A stretch of 64,000 nucleotides of DNA from Colwellia sp. PAMC 21821 (GTDB taxonomy: Bacteria > Pseudomonadota > Gammaproteobacteria > Enterobacterales > Alteromonadaceae): assembly GCF_002077175.1 (NCBI RefSeq), contig NZ_CP014943.1, positions 4,820,301 to 4,884,300 of the forward strand. Reading direction: 5' to 3'. The position numbers and the translations under genes are program-made. The notes below the pieces were generated by a model. The model ran no database searches. It saw only the letters and a program-made list of their open reading frames with translations, and was not told the origin of the DNA. This document shows, in pieces, positions 32,752 to 42,628 of this stretch (within the stretch, counting starts at the first letter, position 1; each line of letters opens with the position of its first letter).

Positions 32752-32960
32752 ATACCAAATGTAATAAGTTATTGACCAATTTTAAGCGAGGATAAATTGT
32801 TCAAGGATATGGCGTTTGATTGATTAGGGCATGGATGCCCGTAAGTAGAACAATGCAGGAGCAATTGTCGAGTAATACCGGGCTATTGGGATTGAAAACA
32901 ACGCAGTTATTGACGATTTAAACCGCCTTAAAATGATCGATTATTTATTTCAATTGGTAT
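32752..32960. repeat. 209-bp MITE-like repeat, intact copy
   Basis: Terminal inverted repeats ATACCAAATG and CAATTGGTAT. It has no reading frame. A second copy, inverted and interrupted by an IS1111-type element, occupies 55126-56791; alignment of the two defines that insertion. Confidence 0.85.
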
Positions 32961-32993
32961 AAATATAAAGAAAGGTTAATAGTGTAATAAATT

Positions 32994-33085
32994 AGCAAAG
33001 TGGACGGACGGCATTCGAATCCACACCTTTTGCAAGACAGGTCGCTTATCTAACAAAGAGGTAACCAACTGAACTATCCGATGAG
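32994..33085 (-). pseudogene. decayed tRNA (tRNA-Asp-like)
   Basis: The complement retains D-arm (ATAGTTCAGTTGGTTA) and T-arm (GGATTCGAATGCC) sequences and a CCTGTCTTGC segment like the Asp anticodon arm, but the acceptor and anticodon stems no longer pair. It stands at the head of the tRNA-Asp cluster. Confidence 0.65.
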
Positions 33086-33159
33086 CATATTAAATTTTGA
33101 TATGGATTTTACTTGAGGCTTTTATTAATTAGTGGGGTCTACCTAATATTTAAATAAAT

Positions 33160-33236
33160 TGGCGGAGTGGACGGGACTCGAACCCGCGACCCCCGGCGTG
33201 ACAGGCCGGTATTCTAACCAACTGAACTACCACTCC
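33160..33236 (-). tRNA. tRNA-Asp (GTC)
   Basis: 77 nt with encoded CCA. GGAGTGG/CCACTCC acceptor stem, anticodon loop CTGTCAC (anticodon GTC), T-arm GGGTTCGAGTCCC. First of five nearly identical copies spaced about 127-129 bp. Confidence 0.96.
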
Positions 33237-33286
33237 GCGTATTTATTTCTGTAAATTTTAAAAGGATTTACAACCTTTGAAACAAT

Positions 33287-33363
33287 TGGCGGAGTGGACG
33301 GGACTCGAACCCGCGACCCCCGGCGTGACAGGCCGGTATTCTAACCAACTGAACTACCACTCC
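33287..33363 (-). tRNA. tRNA-Asp (GTC)
   Basis: Same 77-nt sequence as 33160-33236; the spacer (AAGGATTTACAACCTTTGAAAC type) is also repeated, indicating tandem duplication of gene plus spacer. Confidence 0.96.
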
Positions 33364-33414
33364 ACACATCTTGCTTCTGTAAATTTTGAAAGGACTTACA
33401 ACCTTTGAAACAAT

Positions 33415-33491
33415 TGGCGGAGTGGACGGGACTCGAACCCGCGACCCCCGGCGTGACAGGCCGGTATTCTAACCAACTGAACTACCACTCC
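33415..33491 (-). tRNA. tRNA-Asp (GTC)
   Basis: Third copy, identical in the tRNA body. Confidence 0.96.
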
Positions 33492-33543
33492 ACACTTCTT
33501 GCTTCTGTAAATTTTGAAAGGACTTACAACCTTTTGAAACAAT

Positions 33544-33620
33544 TGGCGGAGTGGACGGGACTCGAACCCGCGACCCCCGGCGTGACAGGCCGGTATTCTA
33601 ACCAACTGAACTACCACTCC
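33544..33620 (-). tRNA. tRNA-Asp (GTC)
   Basis: Fourth copy, identical in the tRNA body. Confidence 0.96.
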
Positions 33621-33671
33621 ACACTTCTTGCTTCTGCAAATTTTGAAAGGACTTACAACCTTTGGATTAAT

Positions 33672-33748
33672 TGGCGGAGTGGACGGGACTCGAACCCGCG
33701 ACCCCCGGCGTGACAGGCCGGTATTCTAACCAACTGAACTACCACTCC
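33672..33748 (-). tRNA. tRNA-Asp (GTC)
   Basis: Fifth copy; the promoter-proximal gene of the minus-strand cluster. The promoter should lie right of 33748. Confidence 0.96.
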
Positions 33749-33918
33749 ACACATTAATCACTGCTTTCAACAACAACTCGTTGAATGCGGCGGGAATAAT
33801 ACGGTTAAGATTCGATGCCGTCAACCAGTTTTTTTCATTCATTTGTTTATATGCCTAATTGATGAACAATCAGACGTTTTTAACAGCAAAACTGGCAAAT
33901 AAATATCATGACTTGCTA

Positions 33919-35223
33919 TTATTTTTGCTTTTTACGACGTATAAATATAAACATAAGCGCTGCAATTATGATCACTAAAGTATTTCCGCCAACAATATAC
34001 CAAAGTGTTTCTTGTTGTTTGGCGGCAATTTTAGCCTCTTGCGCTGCTTTTGATTTTGCTAATGCCTGTGCAAGCTTCTCAGCTTCTTTGGCGGCCTTAG
34101 CAATTGCTTGAGCCTTTTTTTGCTCAGCAGTTAAATTATTATTGTCATCGTTAAGGCTTGCTATACCAGATCCTTCTGAACGCTCTACATTAAAAGTAAA
34201 CTCAGGCAAAATAGCGCGAAACTCTCTGCCATTTATCGTATCGCCGAACACACTTGTTTTTATACGATGTACGCCAGGCTCAGTGAAGGCAATTTTATAC
34301 GTCCGTTTTAGGCCTTGCTCTTGAATAACAGTAAAAGGTTCAACCTGTCGGTCTGGAAAAGTAACTTTACCCTGAATTAAAATACTATCTGCGTCGACAA
34401 AGCTTTTATCAATAGTGAATGTAACAATATGAGCACCGTTTTCATCTTGGGTTGTTACTACTGATATACTTATAGGGGTTTTCTGCACGACTATCGGCTT
34501 TTGCCTTAGCTCTCTTGTGGCCATTGGCATTCTAACAATGTATATGGGCTCCCACTCACCAGGTGCAAAGTCTAATTCAAATTCGCCGGTAAATAAGCTG
34601 TCATTTGCGTGTTCGTCTAGGTCTCTGCCGTCATCACGAAATGACGCAAGCTTAACGGGCTCTGCGCCAAAGTTGTCGTAGGCAGAGTTATTGGTACTAA
34701 AAAAATCAACATCGAGTGCTAAAACGTTTTTGAATGAGGGATTGTCAATGGCCATTTCCCCATTGAATAAACGCCCCGACATTTTCAATGTTTCACCTTG
34801 TAAAATAATTTCAGGTAACGGAGTTACTTCAAGCCTTATTTCAGATACCACCATAATTTTACTGCTAGGTTGCACCTCACCAATGACTTGCCACGGACCA
34901 ATCATGGGTGATTTAATTTTCACCATATCAAACGTACTGTCATCAAACCATTGCACTTTATCTTCAGGATAATTCTTAATATTTAATTTAGACCCATCAG
35001 GCCTCACCAGAATAATGGGTTGAGCGCCACTGCGATGGTAAAATAATAAAGTTACTTCATCGAGTTGCTCGTCAATACGAAAGCGATTGTCAAAATAAGG
35101 GATTTGGTTGGTAACATTGTCGTCAGCGTAATATTCAATTTCAGCTGGCATTTGCTGCGCATGGGCGCTTAGGCTAAACATTAAGGTGATTAATGCGCTA
35201 GGGATAAGGTTTTTAAATAGCAT
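33919..35223 (-). CDS. TIGR03503-family membrane-anchored protein
   Basis: 434 residues from the ATG at 35223. A signal peptide (MLFKNLIPSALITLMFSLSA, cleavage near AHA) is followed by a large beta-rich periplasmic region. An Ala/Lys-rich coiled coil (AEQKKAQAIAKAAKEAEKLA) leads to a C-terminal membrane helix and a basic RRKKQK end. It matches the TIGR03503 family of marine gammaproteobacteria, of unknown function, found next to dnaQ as here. The longer frame from 35358 translates a tandem DNA repeat and overlaps dnaQ, so I reject that start. Confidence 0.82.
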   Translation of the reverse strand: MLFKNLIPSALITLMFSLSAHAQQMPAEIEYYADDNVTNQIPYFDNRFRIDEQLDEVTLLFYHRSGAQPIILVRPDGSKLNIKNYPEDKVQWFDDSTFDMVKIKSPMIGPWQVIGEVQPSSKIMVVSEIRLEVTPLPEIILQGETLKMSGRLFNGEMAIDNPSFKNVLALDVDFFSTNNSAYDNFGAEPVKLASFRDDGRDLDEHANDSLFTGEFELDFAPGEWEPIYIVRMPMATRELRQKPIVVQKTPISISVVTTQDENGAHIVTFTIDKSFVDADSILIQGKVTFPDRQVEPFTVIQEQGLKRTYKIAFTEPGVHRIKTSVFGDTINGREFRAILPEFTFNVERSEGSGIASLNDDNNNLTAEQKKAQAIAKAAKEAEKLAQALAKSKAAQEAKIAAKQQETLWYIVGGNTLVIIIAALMFIFIRRKKQK

Positions 35224-35315
35224 TTTAGGGCAATAAAAACTGCTTATAAACTGCTTTGCTTTGGGTTTACTTATTTCAGCCGTATTTATATTAATTCTAT
35301 TTATTGCAGCCCTGC

Positions 35316-35360
35316 CTATTTCAACCCTATCTATTTCAACCCTGTCTATTTCAACCATAG
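35316..35360. repeat. 15-bp tandem repeat at the dnaQ 3' end
   Basis: Three units CTATTTCAACCCTAT, CTATTTCAACCCTGT and CTATTTCAACCATAG, with decayed units further left to about 35285. The last unit encodes the final residues and stop of dnaQ. Confidence 0.75.
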
Positions 35361-36080
35361 TGGCGAAGCCCCTTTGTCATTAACAATTGCTAAACGGTTT
35401 TCGTGCTCTGTTAGTTCATCGGCAGTAGCAGCCAAAACCTTTAATTTAGGGCGGTCGTTAGTCACTCGACGAATCGCGTTTGCATCACTACCTTGTCCTT
35501 CCCCTTGATTTAAATTAAAAGTTGCTTGCTTACGGGTCATTTCAATGTAAACAAAGGCCAATAACTGAGCATCGATTAATGCGCCGTGATAGGTACGGTC
35601 AATTAATTTATCAACTTTATAAAAACGCGCTAAATAATCTAAGGTTTTCGGTGAACCAAATTCGTCTTTTGATACTTTCAAGGTATCGGTAACACTACAA
35701 ATATCAGCAGTTTTAGGCATACCCGGCATCATTGCAAATTCATGATCCATAAATCCGACATCGAACTTGGCATTATGGATAACTAAACGAGCACCTTTGA
35801 TAAAGTCTACAAATTCATGGCCTATTTGTTCAAACCTGGGTTTGTCGCGTAAATAGTCGTCGGTTAAACCATGAATATTGATAACTTCTTGGTCCATTAC
35901 CATCTGCATGCCGTGTGCCATTGGCTTAACATACACATGGTAACTTCTACCCGTTAGCTGACGGTTGATCATTTCAACACAACCAATTTCAACAATACGA
36001 TGCCCTTCACGAGGATTAATACCTGTGGTTTCAGTATCCAGAATGATCAGTCGTTCGTCTTGTGTGTTTTCTTCAATCAA
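35346..36080 (-). CDS. dnaQ: DNA polymerase III epsilon subunit (3'-5' exonuclease)
   Basis: 244 residues. DEDDh proofreading exonuclease: Exo I LDTETTGINP (Asp15, Glu17), Exo II HNAKFDVGFMDHE, Exo III TYHGALIDAQ with the catalytic His and Asp. The C-terminal tail, which binds the polymerase alpha subunit, is shorter but present (ends SPLWLK). The start overlaps the upstream DUF2919 gene by 8 bases. The usual partner rnhA is not adjacent here. Confidence 0.95.
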   Translation of the reverse strand: MIEENTQDERLIILDTETTGINPREGHRIVEIGCVEMINRQLTGRSYHVYVKPMAHGMQMVMDQEVINIHGLTDDYLRDKPRFEQIGHEFVDFIKGARLVIHNAKFDVGFMDHEFAMMPGMPKTADICSVTDTLKVSKDEFGSPKTLDYLARFYKVDKLIDRTYHGALIDAQLLAFVYIEMTRKQATFNLNQGEGQGSDANAIRRVTNDRPKLKVLAATADELTEHENRLAIVNDKGASPLWLK

Positions 36081-36606
36081 TTTCTAACCCTTTAGTTTTT
36101 CTATGTTTACGCGTGTTATTTTCAGGTAAAGCTTCAGGAAATTCTGCAATGTTAATGGTAAATCTTTTACTACTTAAAATATAGGCAACGGCAGATAATA
36201 CCACTAAAAAATGCATCAGTATCCAGACTAATGACTGTAACTGCCATAAAAAATAACCTAGCACGCCAATCGTCAAATCAAATATTAACGCTAAAATAAG
36301 TAGAAATTTACACTTTTGCCAACAGGTTCGAACCCAAGTTTTCGCTTTGGGTCGCCGTAGGCTTAAAATAAGCACAATAAACAAACCGATAACTCCAGAA
36401 GCTAAGTTCAAGTAAAACAAGGCAGTTTGTGGGTATACCCATTGAACAAAGCCCACATTGTCACGCATATTAGTTACCGACATTATCCAAATAATGTAGG
36501 CACGCAATACGAACAATAAAATTACATATATACCGGGCGCTAATTTTAAACAGTCAAAATTATCAAAGTGTTTTGGCAAATAGTTAGCATAATATTTGGC
36601 TGACAT
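36073..36606 (-). CDS. DUF2919-like inner membrane protein
   Basis: 177 residues, four to five hydrophobic helices. The start (NFDCLKLAPGIYVILLFVLR) resembles DUF2919 proteins such as YfeZ; no biochemical role is known. It lies 6 bases from the DUF599 gene and overlaps dnaQ, so the three may be co-transcribed. Confidence 0.65.
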   Translation of the reverse strand: MSAKYYANYLPKHFDNFDCLKLAPGIYVILLFVLRAYIIWIMSVTNMRDNVGFVQWVYPQTALFYLNLASGVIGLFIVLILSLRRPKAKTWVRTCWQKCKFLLILALIFDLTIGVLGYFLWQLQSLVWILMHFLVVLSAVAYILSSKRFTINIAEFPEALPENNTRKHRKTKGLEID

Positions 36607-36612
36607 AAGCGT

Positions 36613-37377
36613 TTATTTATCGATATTGTTTGGTTTACTTTTAACTGCGACAGTATTTTTTGAATGCCTTAATGCAAATTCATGATCTAAGTACTGCTGC
36701 CCAAGTGTTATCGCTTTTACTGCTTTTGAGCGAAATTCACGATTGTATAAGGTATAAACCACAAATAAGCTGGCTAATATAAAAGTCACCGGATGAAAAA
36801 ACCAACATAATGCCGCGATAGAAAAATAGTAAGAACGCAGGCCATAATTAAAAGCATGAGCGGCTTGGTCTTGCACTACGGCCATTTGCTCGGCGTATTT
36901 ATTCAGGTTTTCATTCTCACCGCTGTCATCAAACGGACACGCACCGATCATGACATTAACAAAGCCATATTGTCTTAACGACCAAGTAAAATGTAAAAAT
37001 GCCATAACAAAAATTAGTGCCAGTAAACTCAGCTTTAATTGCACCATGGCATGGTTTGGCGCTTCAGTATAAGGGATTGAACCGATAACCGATTCAAGCC
37101 TATCTACTTGAGCAAATAACGTTAAGACACCCGCCAGTATTAACAAGGTTGACGAGGCAAAAAAGGCAATGTTGCGCTCTAAGTTAGCGAGTAGTGCCGC
37201 CTCTCCAACGCGAATATCACGACCAATAACTTCATACATCCAATGAATTCGATGCTGATGTAAGCATCTTGCAACACAATTAGTAGTTTTTGCTTTTTTA
37301 CGTGCAAAGCCAGTGTAACCGGCCCAACAAATAAAGAAACAGCTTAACGCGATCACATCAAGTAAATAAATTGGCAT
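36613..37377 (-). CDS. DUF599 membrane protein
   Basis: 254 residues. An N-terminal helix, HRIHWMYEVIGRDIRVGEAALLANLERN, and further helices including AHAFNYGLRSYYFSIAALCWFFHP match DUF599 proteins of unknown function. Probably the first gene of the unit DUF599-DUF2919-dnaQ. Confidence 0.82.
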   Translation of the reverse strand: MPIYLLDVIALSCFFICWAGYTGFARKKAKTTNCVARCLHQHRIHWMYEVIGRDIRVGEAALLANLERNIAFFASSTLLILAGVLTLFAQVDRLESVIGSIPYTEAPNHAMVQLKLSLLALIFVMAFLHFTWSLRQYGFVNVMIGACPFDDSGENENLNKYAEQMAVVQDQAAHAFNYGLRSYYFSIAALCWFFHPVTFILASLFVVYTLYNREFRSKAVKAITLGQQYLDHEFALRHSKNTVAVKSKPNNIDK

Positions 37378-37692
37378 AGTAATTATAAGGTCTTATCGTT
37401 GTTACTAAAGTTAAAGTTATTATGCTCCAGAAATTTTTAAGATTCGAGGTATTATTCATGAATTATTTATAACGTTTTTAATACCAATTAAAATAATGCC
37501 CGTTGAAATAATACATTCTCCACTGCGTAGTTTACGGCGATAAAACGCTTTAATGTTAAAAATAAAGGCCTGATTTCGTATTTTAACGCGCTAAACGGTC
37601 TAACTGTCGATTTTATTTTGACACGGTGAACAGGCTTATTCAGCATACGTGTCCATTTGTAAATTTATGTAACTCGTGAGTACGGAGCTTCA
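37378..37692. other. intergenic region with a half MITE-like end
   Basis: ATACCAATTAAAATAATGCCCG near 37481 resembles the end of the MITE-like repeats, but no partner end follows. The region otherwise holds the promoters of the divergent genes; I cannot assign boxes with confidence. Confidence 0.4.
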
Positions 37693-40083
37693 ATGTATTT
37701 CCCAATAAAGCCAATGATATTGACTTTGATTTTACTCTTAATACCGCCGTTAGTGTTTTCAGCTACGATTCACAACTCTGCTAAAATAAATAATGAAATT
37801 ATCGAGATACCAAAAATTTCAGGTCAAATGGTTATCGATGCCTCATTAAATGAGCCACAATGGCAGTCTGCTAAAAAAGTTTTCATTAATAATGTTACCC
37901 GTCCTCACGACAATATTCCTAGCCCAGTGCACACCGAAGCCTTGTTGATGGAAAGTGAAGGCTATTTTTATTTAGCATTTATCGCCAAAGACCCAGATAT
38001 TAAAGAGATCAGAGCTTTTTTAAAAGATAGAGATAAATCGTGGGGTGATGATTTAGTTGGCATAAAAATAGATACATATAACGATCAACGCAGTGCCTAT
38101 CGTTTTTTAGTTAATCCTTTAGGCGTACAAATAGACGGCATAGAAAGTGAAATAACACAAAAAGAAAGTGACGCATGGGATGGTATTTGGGAAAGTGCAG
38201 GTAAAATTGTTCCCGATGGTTTTATTGTTGAAATGGCCCTGCCACTGAGAATGTTAAATTTTCAAGAAAGTGAAGGCAAACAAATTTGGGGGCTAGAACT
38301 TCTTAGGTATTATCCCCGCGATGAAAATTTACGCTTATCCAATGTTCATTTAGACCGTGGTAATAGTTGTGAAATTTGTCAAATTGCAACGGCTTCAGGT
38401 TTTGAAGGCGCTAAACAAGGCAGTAATTTTACGGTAACACCTTCTTTAGTTTTAGGCGCGACGCAAGATCGTGATGATAATAACGCGTGGCAGGATAACA
38501 ATAATACCGAGGCTAGCTTGGACCTTCGCTGGGGCATTACGCCTGATTGGCTGCTAAACGCCACCATCAACCCTGATTTTTCTACGGTTGAAGCCGACAA
38601 TGCACAGCTAAATATTAATAACACTTTTGCCTTATTTAATCGGGAAAAAAGACCTTTTTTTCTCGATAATCAAGACTATTTTGATAGTGATTTCAATGTA
38701 GTTTATACCCGCAATATTAATGCCCCTAATTATGGTGCTAAATTAACGGGTCGTGAAAATAACCACGCATTTGGATTATTTATTACTGATGACCAAAATA
38801 CCAACATACTGATACCTGGTAATCGCTCTTCGTCTGTCGCCACCATTGATGGTGAGTCAAAAGCGGCAGCATTGCGTTATCGTTACAGTGTTAATAATGA
38901 CATTACACTAGGCTGGATAAGTACCCTGCGCACCGCTGAAGATTATTCAAATAGTGTTAATGGTATAGATGCTAGGTTTCGTTTGAACACTGAGGACGTT
39001 TTTAAATTTCAAACGCTGTTTTCATCAACAGAATATCCCAATGATTTATTTAAGCAATTCTGTAACGTCGATGAAGAAGACGAACAAGCAAGCTGTGCAA
39101 CACCCGAGAGTAATGATGATTGCCAGTTTGGCGACTGTATTTATAACGAAAATGTATTACGAACGTTAAAAGAAGACCGTTTTACCGGCAACGCATTTAA
39201 AGCCGGTTATTTCCATAACGACAGCGACTGGTATTACCGCGTTACTTATAATCGTCAAAATGCAGGTTTTCGAGGCGATTTGGGCTTTCTGTCACGTGTT
39301 GACCAGAATAAATTTTCGGTTGGTGGTGATAGAAAATGGTACGCCGAGCCTGGTCATTGGTGGAGTCAGTTTAAAATTTATTCTGATTGGGACATTATCC
39401 ACAATGTTAACAATGAACTAATAGAGAAAGAATTCGATATTAACGCACAACTTCATGCTCGCTATAGTTCATTTTTTAAAATAGGCTATACCAAGCGTGA
39501 AAGTGTGGGTAGCCGGCTCGATAAAAGCAATTTAGCTATTAACGATAACAGCACGCTATTTTCTGAGCATCAGTTTTTCATTTTTGCAGAGACTAAGCCT
39601 TTACTGGGGATATATATTAACGCGAATGTAACTAGCGGTGATAAAATTGACTACCGTAACAACCGGTTAGGTAAAATAAATCGCCTTAGCAGTAATCTTA
39701 ACTGGAACATTAACAAACACCTTGAGATAAAGCTAAGACAAACTTTCAGCCAATTAAATGCCGATGGTGAAAACGTATTTATTGCTCGGCTAACCGATTT
39801 ACGCACCACTTTTCAATTTAACGTTCAAAGTTTCTTACGCTTGAGTTTCATTTTTAATAATACCAGTAGAAATCCTGCCAACTATTTATATAGTGCTCCA
39901 GAAAACATCAACCGACATAGCAAAAATTTATCTACTGAATTGTTATATGCCTATAAAATCAACCCTCAAACGGTATTTTACTTAGGTTACTCTGATAGAT
40001 ATTACAGTGATGAAACCCTTCGCGATTTAACACAAGAGCAACGTAGCTTATTCATGAAGTTTAGTTATGCATGGCTTAAGTAG
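37693..40083 (+). CDS. CBM9-like/DUF5916 outer-membrane-type protein
   Basis: 796 residues: signal peptide; an N-terminal CBM9-like domain (ISGQMVIDASLNEPQWQSAK, residues about 45-240) of the type that binds sugar chain ends; then a long DUF5916 beta-strand-rich part (INPDFSTVEADNAQLNIN, REKRPFFLDNQDYF) ending with an aromatic SYAWLK-like outer-membrane C-terminus. It is probably an outer membrane beta-barrel with a periplasmic or surface binding module; its ligand is unknown. The next gene is a paralogue. Confidence 0.8.
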   Translation: MYFPIKPMILTLILLLIPPLVFSATIHNSAKINNEIIEIPKISGQMVIDASLNEPQWQSAKKVFINNVTRPHDNIPSPVHTEALLMESEGYFYLAFIAKDPDIKEIRAFLKDRDKSWGDDLVGIKIDTYNDQRSAYRFLVNPLGVQIDGIESEITQKESDAWDGIWESAGKIVPDGFIVEMALPLRMLNFQESEGKQIWGLELLRYYPRDENLRLSNVHLDRGNSCEICQIATASGFEGAKQGSNFTVTPSLVLGATQDRDDNNAWQDNNNTEASLDLRWGITPDWLLNATINPDFSTVEADNAQLNINNTFALFNREKRPFFLDNQDYFDSDFNVVYTRNINAPNYGAKLTGRENNHAFGLFITDDQNTNILIPGNRSSSVATIDGESKAAALRYRYSVNNDITLGWISTLRTAEDYSNSVNGIDARFRLNTEDVFKFQTLFSSTEYPNDLFKQFCNVDEEDEQASCATPESNDDCQFGDCIYNENVLRTLKEDRFTGNAFKAGYFHNDSDWYYRVTYNRQNAGFRGDLGFLSRVDQNKFSVGGDRKWYAEPGHWWSQFKIYSDWDIIHNVNNELIEKEFDINAQLHARYSSFFKIGYTKRESVGSRLDKSNLAINDNSTLFSEHQFFIFAETKPLLGIYINANVTSGDKIDYRNNRLGKINRLSSNLNWNINKHLEIKLRQTFSQLNADGENVFIARLTDLRTTFQFNVQSFLRLSFIFNNTSRNPANYLYSAPENINRHSKNLSTELLYAYKINPQTVFYLGYSDRYYSDETLRDLTQEQRSLFMKFSYAWLK

Positions 40084-40131
40084 CGCCAGCAGTTCAAGTT
40101 ACATAGCACGTAACCGCCTATTTATATTGCT

Positions 40132-40160
40132 AAAAAACCACCTATAACGGTGGTTTTTTT
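40132..40160 (+). terminator. intrinsic terminator
   Basis: AACCACC-TATAAC-GGTGGTT followed by TTTTT, 50 bases after the preceding stop codon. Confidence 0.88.
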
Positions 40161-40339
40161 ATACCAAAACTGAACTATATATTGCCATTTGTTAGCAAAT
40201 TTGTAACAATTTAAAAAAATGTTTTTAACACTTTTACAAAATGCATTACTGTTAACGTAGAATAATTTAAATTAAAAACTCAAAACAATTACAAAAAAAA
40301 CAATTACAAAAATAATAATAAAAAATTGGAGTGGTAAAT

Positions 40340-42628
40340 TTGAAGTTTAGTATTCGTGGCCTATCTGCACTTGCCACCGCATTTTTACTATTTACACAGC
40401 CAAGTATTGCACAAGAAAATACGCTAAAATTGGCACAGTTAAATATCCCTCATGTTGACCTAGATCTGACCATTGACGGTGAGTTAAATGATGCTATTTG
40501 GCAGCAAGCACTTGCTATAGATCTTAACATTGTTAATAGCCCATGGAACAACAAACCAAGCCCAGTTTCAACAACGGCTAAAATTGTTGAAAATGGTGAG
40601 TTTCTCTATATCGCATTTATTGCACAAGACCCTAATCCTGAATTAATTCAAGGTTTTTTAGGTGATCGTGATACACGCTGGGTCGATGATCTCGTCGGAT
40701 TAAAGTTAGATACTTACAATAATCGGCGCTTAAATTACGAGTTTTTTGTTAATCCGTTCGGTGTTCAACACGACGGCATTGCGAATGAAATGACCGGAAA
40801 GTCTGATTCCGCATGGGATGGTATATGGGAATCTGTTGGTAAAATTACTGACGCCGGCTTTCAAGTAGAAATGGCAATTCCCTATCATATTTTAAATTTT
40901 GACGATAATGATGACGTAAAAACTTGGGCGATTGAATTAATCCGACTATACCCACGTGACTCACGTTTACGTATATCTCACATTGAACTTAATCGCAACG
41001 ATGCCTGTTGGTTATGTCAAATGCCTGAAATTACGGGATTTAAAGCTGCTAAAGCCAGTAAAAATTTGATGTTAACACCGACATTAGTCGCCAGCAAAAG
41101 CGAAAGTCGCGAAATATTTGCGCCAAAAACAGACTGGCAAAGTGAAAACGACATTGATGCCGGCTTAGATCTGCGTTGGGGCATTAACGCCAATACATTA
41201 TTGAATGTTACCGTAAATCCGGACTTTTCAAATGTTGAATCAGACGCCGGCCAATTGAGTGTGAATAAAACTTTTTCATTGTTTTATGATGAGAAACGCC
41301 AATTTTTTGTTGAAAACTCAGAATATTTTTCCAGTGACTTTGACCTTGTTTACACGCGCAATATAGCGGATCCAGAATACGGTGCTAAACTCACTGGCAC
41401 TCAAGGTAGTCATAGTTATGGCGCGTTTATGACTAATGATACGCAAACCAATATTATTCTGCCGGGGAACACAAATTCTCGATTAATTTCCCTAGACGCA
41501 GAAAGCGAATCTGGTGCAATAAAGTATCGTTATGATGTTAACGACGATTTATCGTTTGGTGTTATTAGTACTTTGCGACAAACCGACAATTATCATAACT
41601 TTGTCTCGGGCATAGACTCAAAATACCGTTTAAATGACTCAAATTCATTTCAAGCTCAAATATTATTGGCCGATACCAAAGACGCGGCGCAATATACCCT
41701 GAGTGGTCAGGCAGAAAGCTTTAACGACCATGCCTTTAAAATAAAATATAAACATGACTCTGAATATTGGCAGGTATTTGCTGAACACCAAGAAATAGGC
41801 GCAAAATTTCGTGCCGATTTAGGCTTTATGCCACGCGCTGATTATCAAAAAAGTAACGTACTGGTTAATCGCTTAGTCTATGGAGAGCCTGATAGCACTT
41901 GGCAAAAAATGAAGTTTGCTGGCCAATGGCAAGTATTACACAACGAAAATGGTGAATTATTAGAGCGCTCTGTTGCTTCTAATTTCAATATCGACGGCCC
42001 AATGTTGTCAGTTTTTGATGTGATGTTCGTTGCCGCAGATAAAGTAGGTTTACGTCGCCATGAATTAGATTTTAGTTTACCTATTGATAACACCATTGAC
42101 GATAACACTGATCGCTTTCAAGAAAACCAAGCCGTTATCTATGGCGCTATTCAACCAACTACGCAATTTTTTACTGAACTTGAGCTGACGGTGGGCGACA
42201 AAATTGATTATGAAAATAATAGATTAGGCGACTATATCGCGCTTTATGCAGGTGTAAGTTATAACGTGACTAAGCATTTAGAGTTTGAACTTTCTCATAC
42301 TTATAGTGACTTAGAAGCCGAAAATGCCAGTGTATTCACGGAAAACTTAACCGAGCTTCGTATTTCATATCAGTTTAATGTTAATAGCTATTTAAAGTTT
42401 AACCTGGTTTATACCGATATAGACTTTAACCTAGATAATAACGCTAGCGCTTATACAGCAAAGGATAATAATTTATCAACACAGCTAATTTATGCCTATA
42501 AAATTAACCCTCAAACTGTGTTCTACTTGGGTTATTCAGATAATAGTTATCAAGATGATAGATTAAAAAGTATTTCGCGCGAGCAGCGTACAATTTATAG
42601 TAAAATCAGTTATGCGTGGTTGCCATAG
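40340..42628 (+). CDS. CBM9-like/DUF5916 outer-membrane-type protein (paralogue)
   Basis: 762 residues. Same architecture as its left neighbour: signal peptide, LTIDGELNDAIWQQAL-type CBM9 domain, WDGIWESVGK, DUF5916 body with VNPDFSNVESDAGQLSVN, and a C-terminal aromatic end (SYAWLP). TTG at 40340 is preferred because GGAG lies eight bases upstream; a GTG at 40331 overlaps that ribosome binding site. The two genes probably arose by tandem duplication followed by strong divergence. Confidence 0.8.
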   Translation: MKFSIRGLSALATAFLLFTQPSIAQENTLKLAQLNIPHVDLDLTIDGELNDAIWQQALAIDLNIVNSPWNNKPSPVSTTAKIVENGEFLYIAFIAQDPNPELIQGFLGDRDTRWVDDLVGLKLDTYNNRRLNYEFFVNPFGVQHDGIANEMTGKSDSAWDGIWESVGKITDAGFQVEMAIPYHILNFDDNDDVKTWAIELIRLYPRDSRLRISHIELNRNDACWLCQMPEITGFKAAKASKNLMLTPTLVASKSESREIFAPKTDWQSENDIDAGLDLRWGINANTLLNVTVNPDFSNVESDAGQLSVNKTFSLFYDEKRQFFVENSEYFSSDFDLVYTRNIADPEYGAKLTGTQGSHSYGAFMTNDTQTNIILPGNTNSRLISLDAESESGAIKYRYDVNDDLSFGVISTLRQTDNYHNFVSGIDSKYRLNDSNSFQAQILLADTKDAAQYTLSGQAESFNDHAFKIKYKHDSEYWQVFAEHQEIGAKFRADLGFMPRADYQKSNVLVNRLVYGEPDSTWQKMKFAGQWQVLHNENGELLERSVASNFNIDGPMLSVFDVMFVAADKVGLRRHELDFSLPIDNTIDDNTDRFQENQAVIYGAIQPTTQFFTELELTVGDKIDYENNRLGDYIALYAGVSYNVTKHLEFELSHTYSDLEAENASVFTENLTELRISYQFNVNSYLKFNLVYTDIDFNLDNNASAYTAKDNNLSTQLIYAYKINPQTVFYLGYSDNSYQDDRLKSISREQRTIYSKISYAWLP

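Noticed and set aside
33396..33713. Open reading frames across the tRNA cluster on both strands
   Set aside because: They translate tRNA-Asp genes and repeat their own sequence with the tRNA period.
33160..33748. CRISPR-like regular repeats of about 77 bp with spacers of about 51 bp
   Set aside because: The repeat is a complete tRNA-Asp gene with CCA and the spacers are themselves similar; no cas genes.
33919..35358. N-terminal extension of the TIGR03503 protein
   Set aside because: It translates a 15-bp tandem repeat and overlaps dnaQ; a normal signal peptide starts at 35223.
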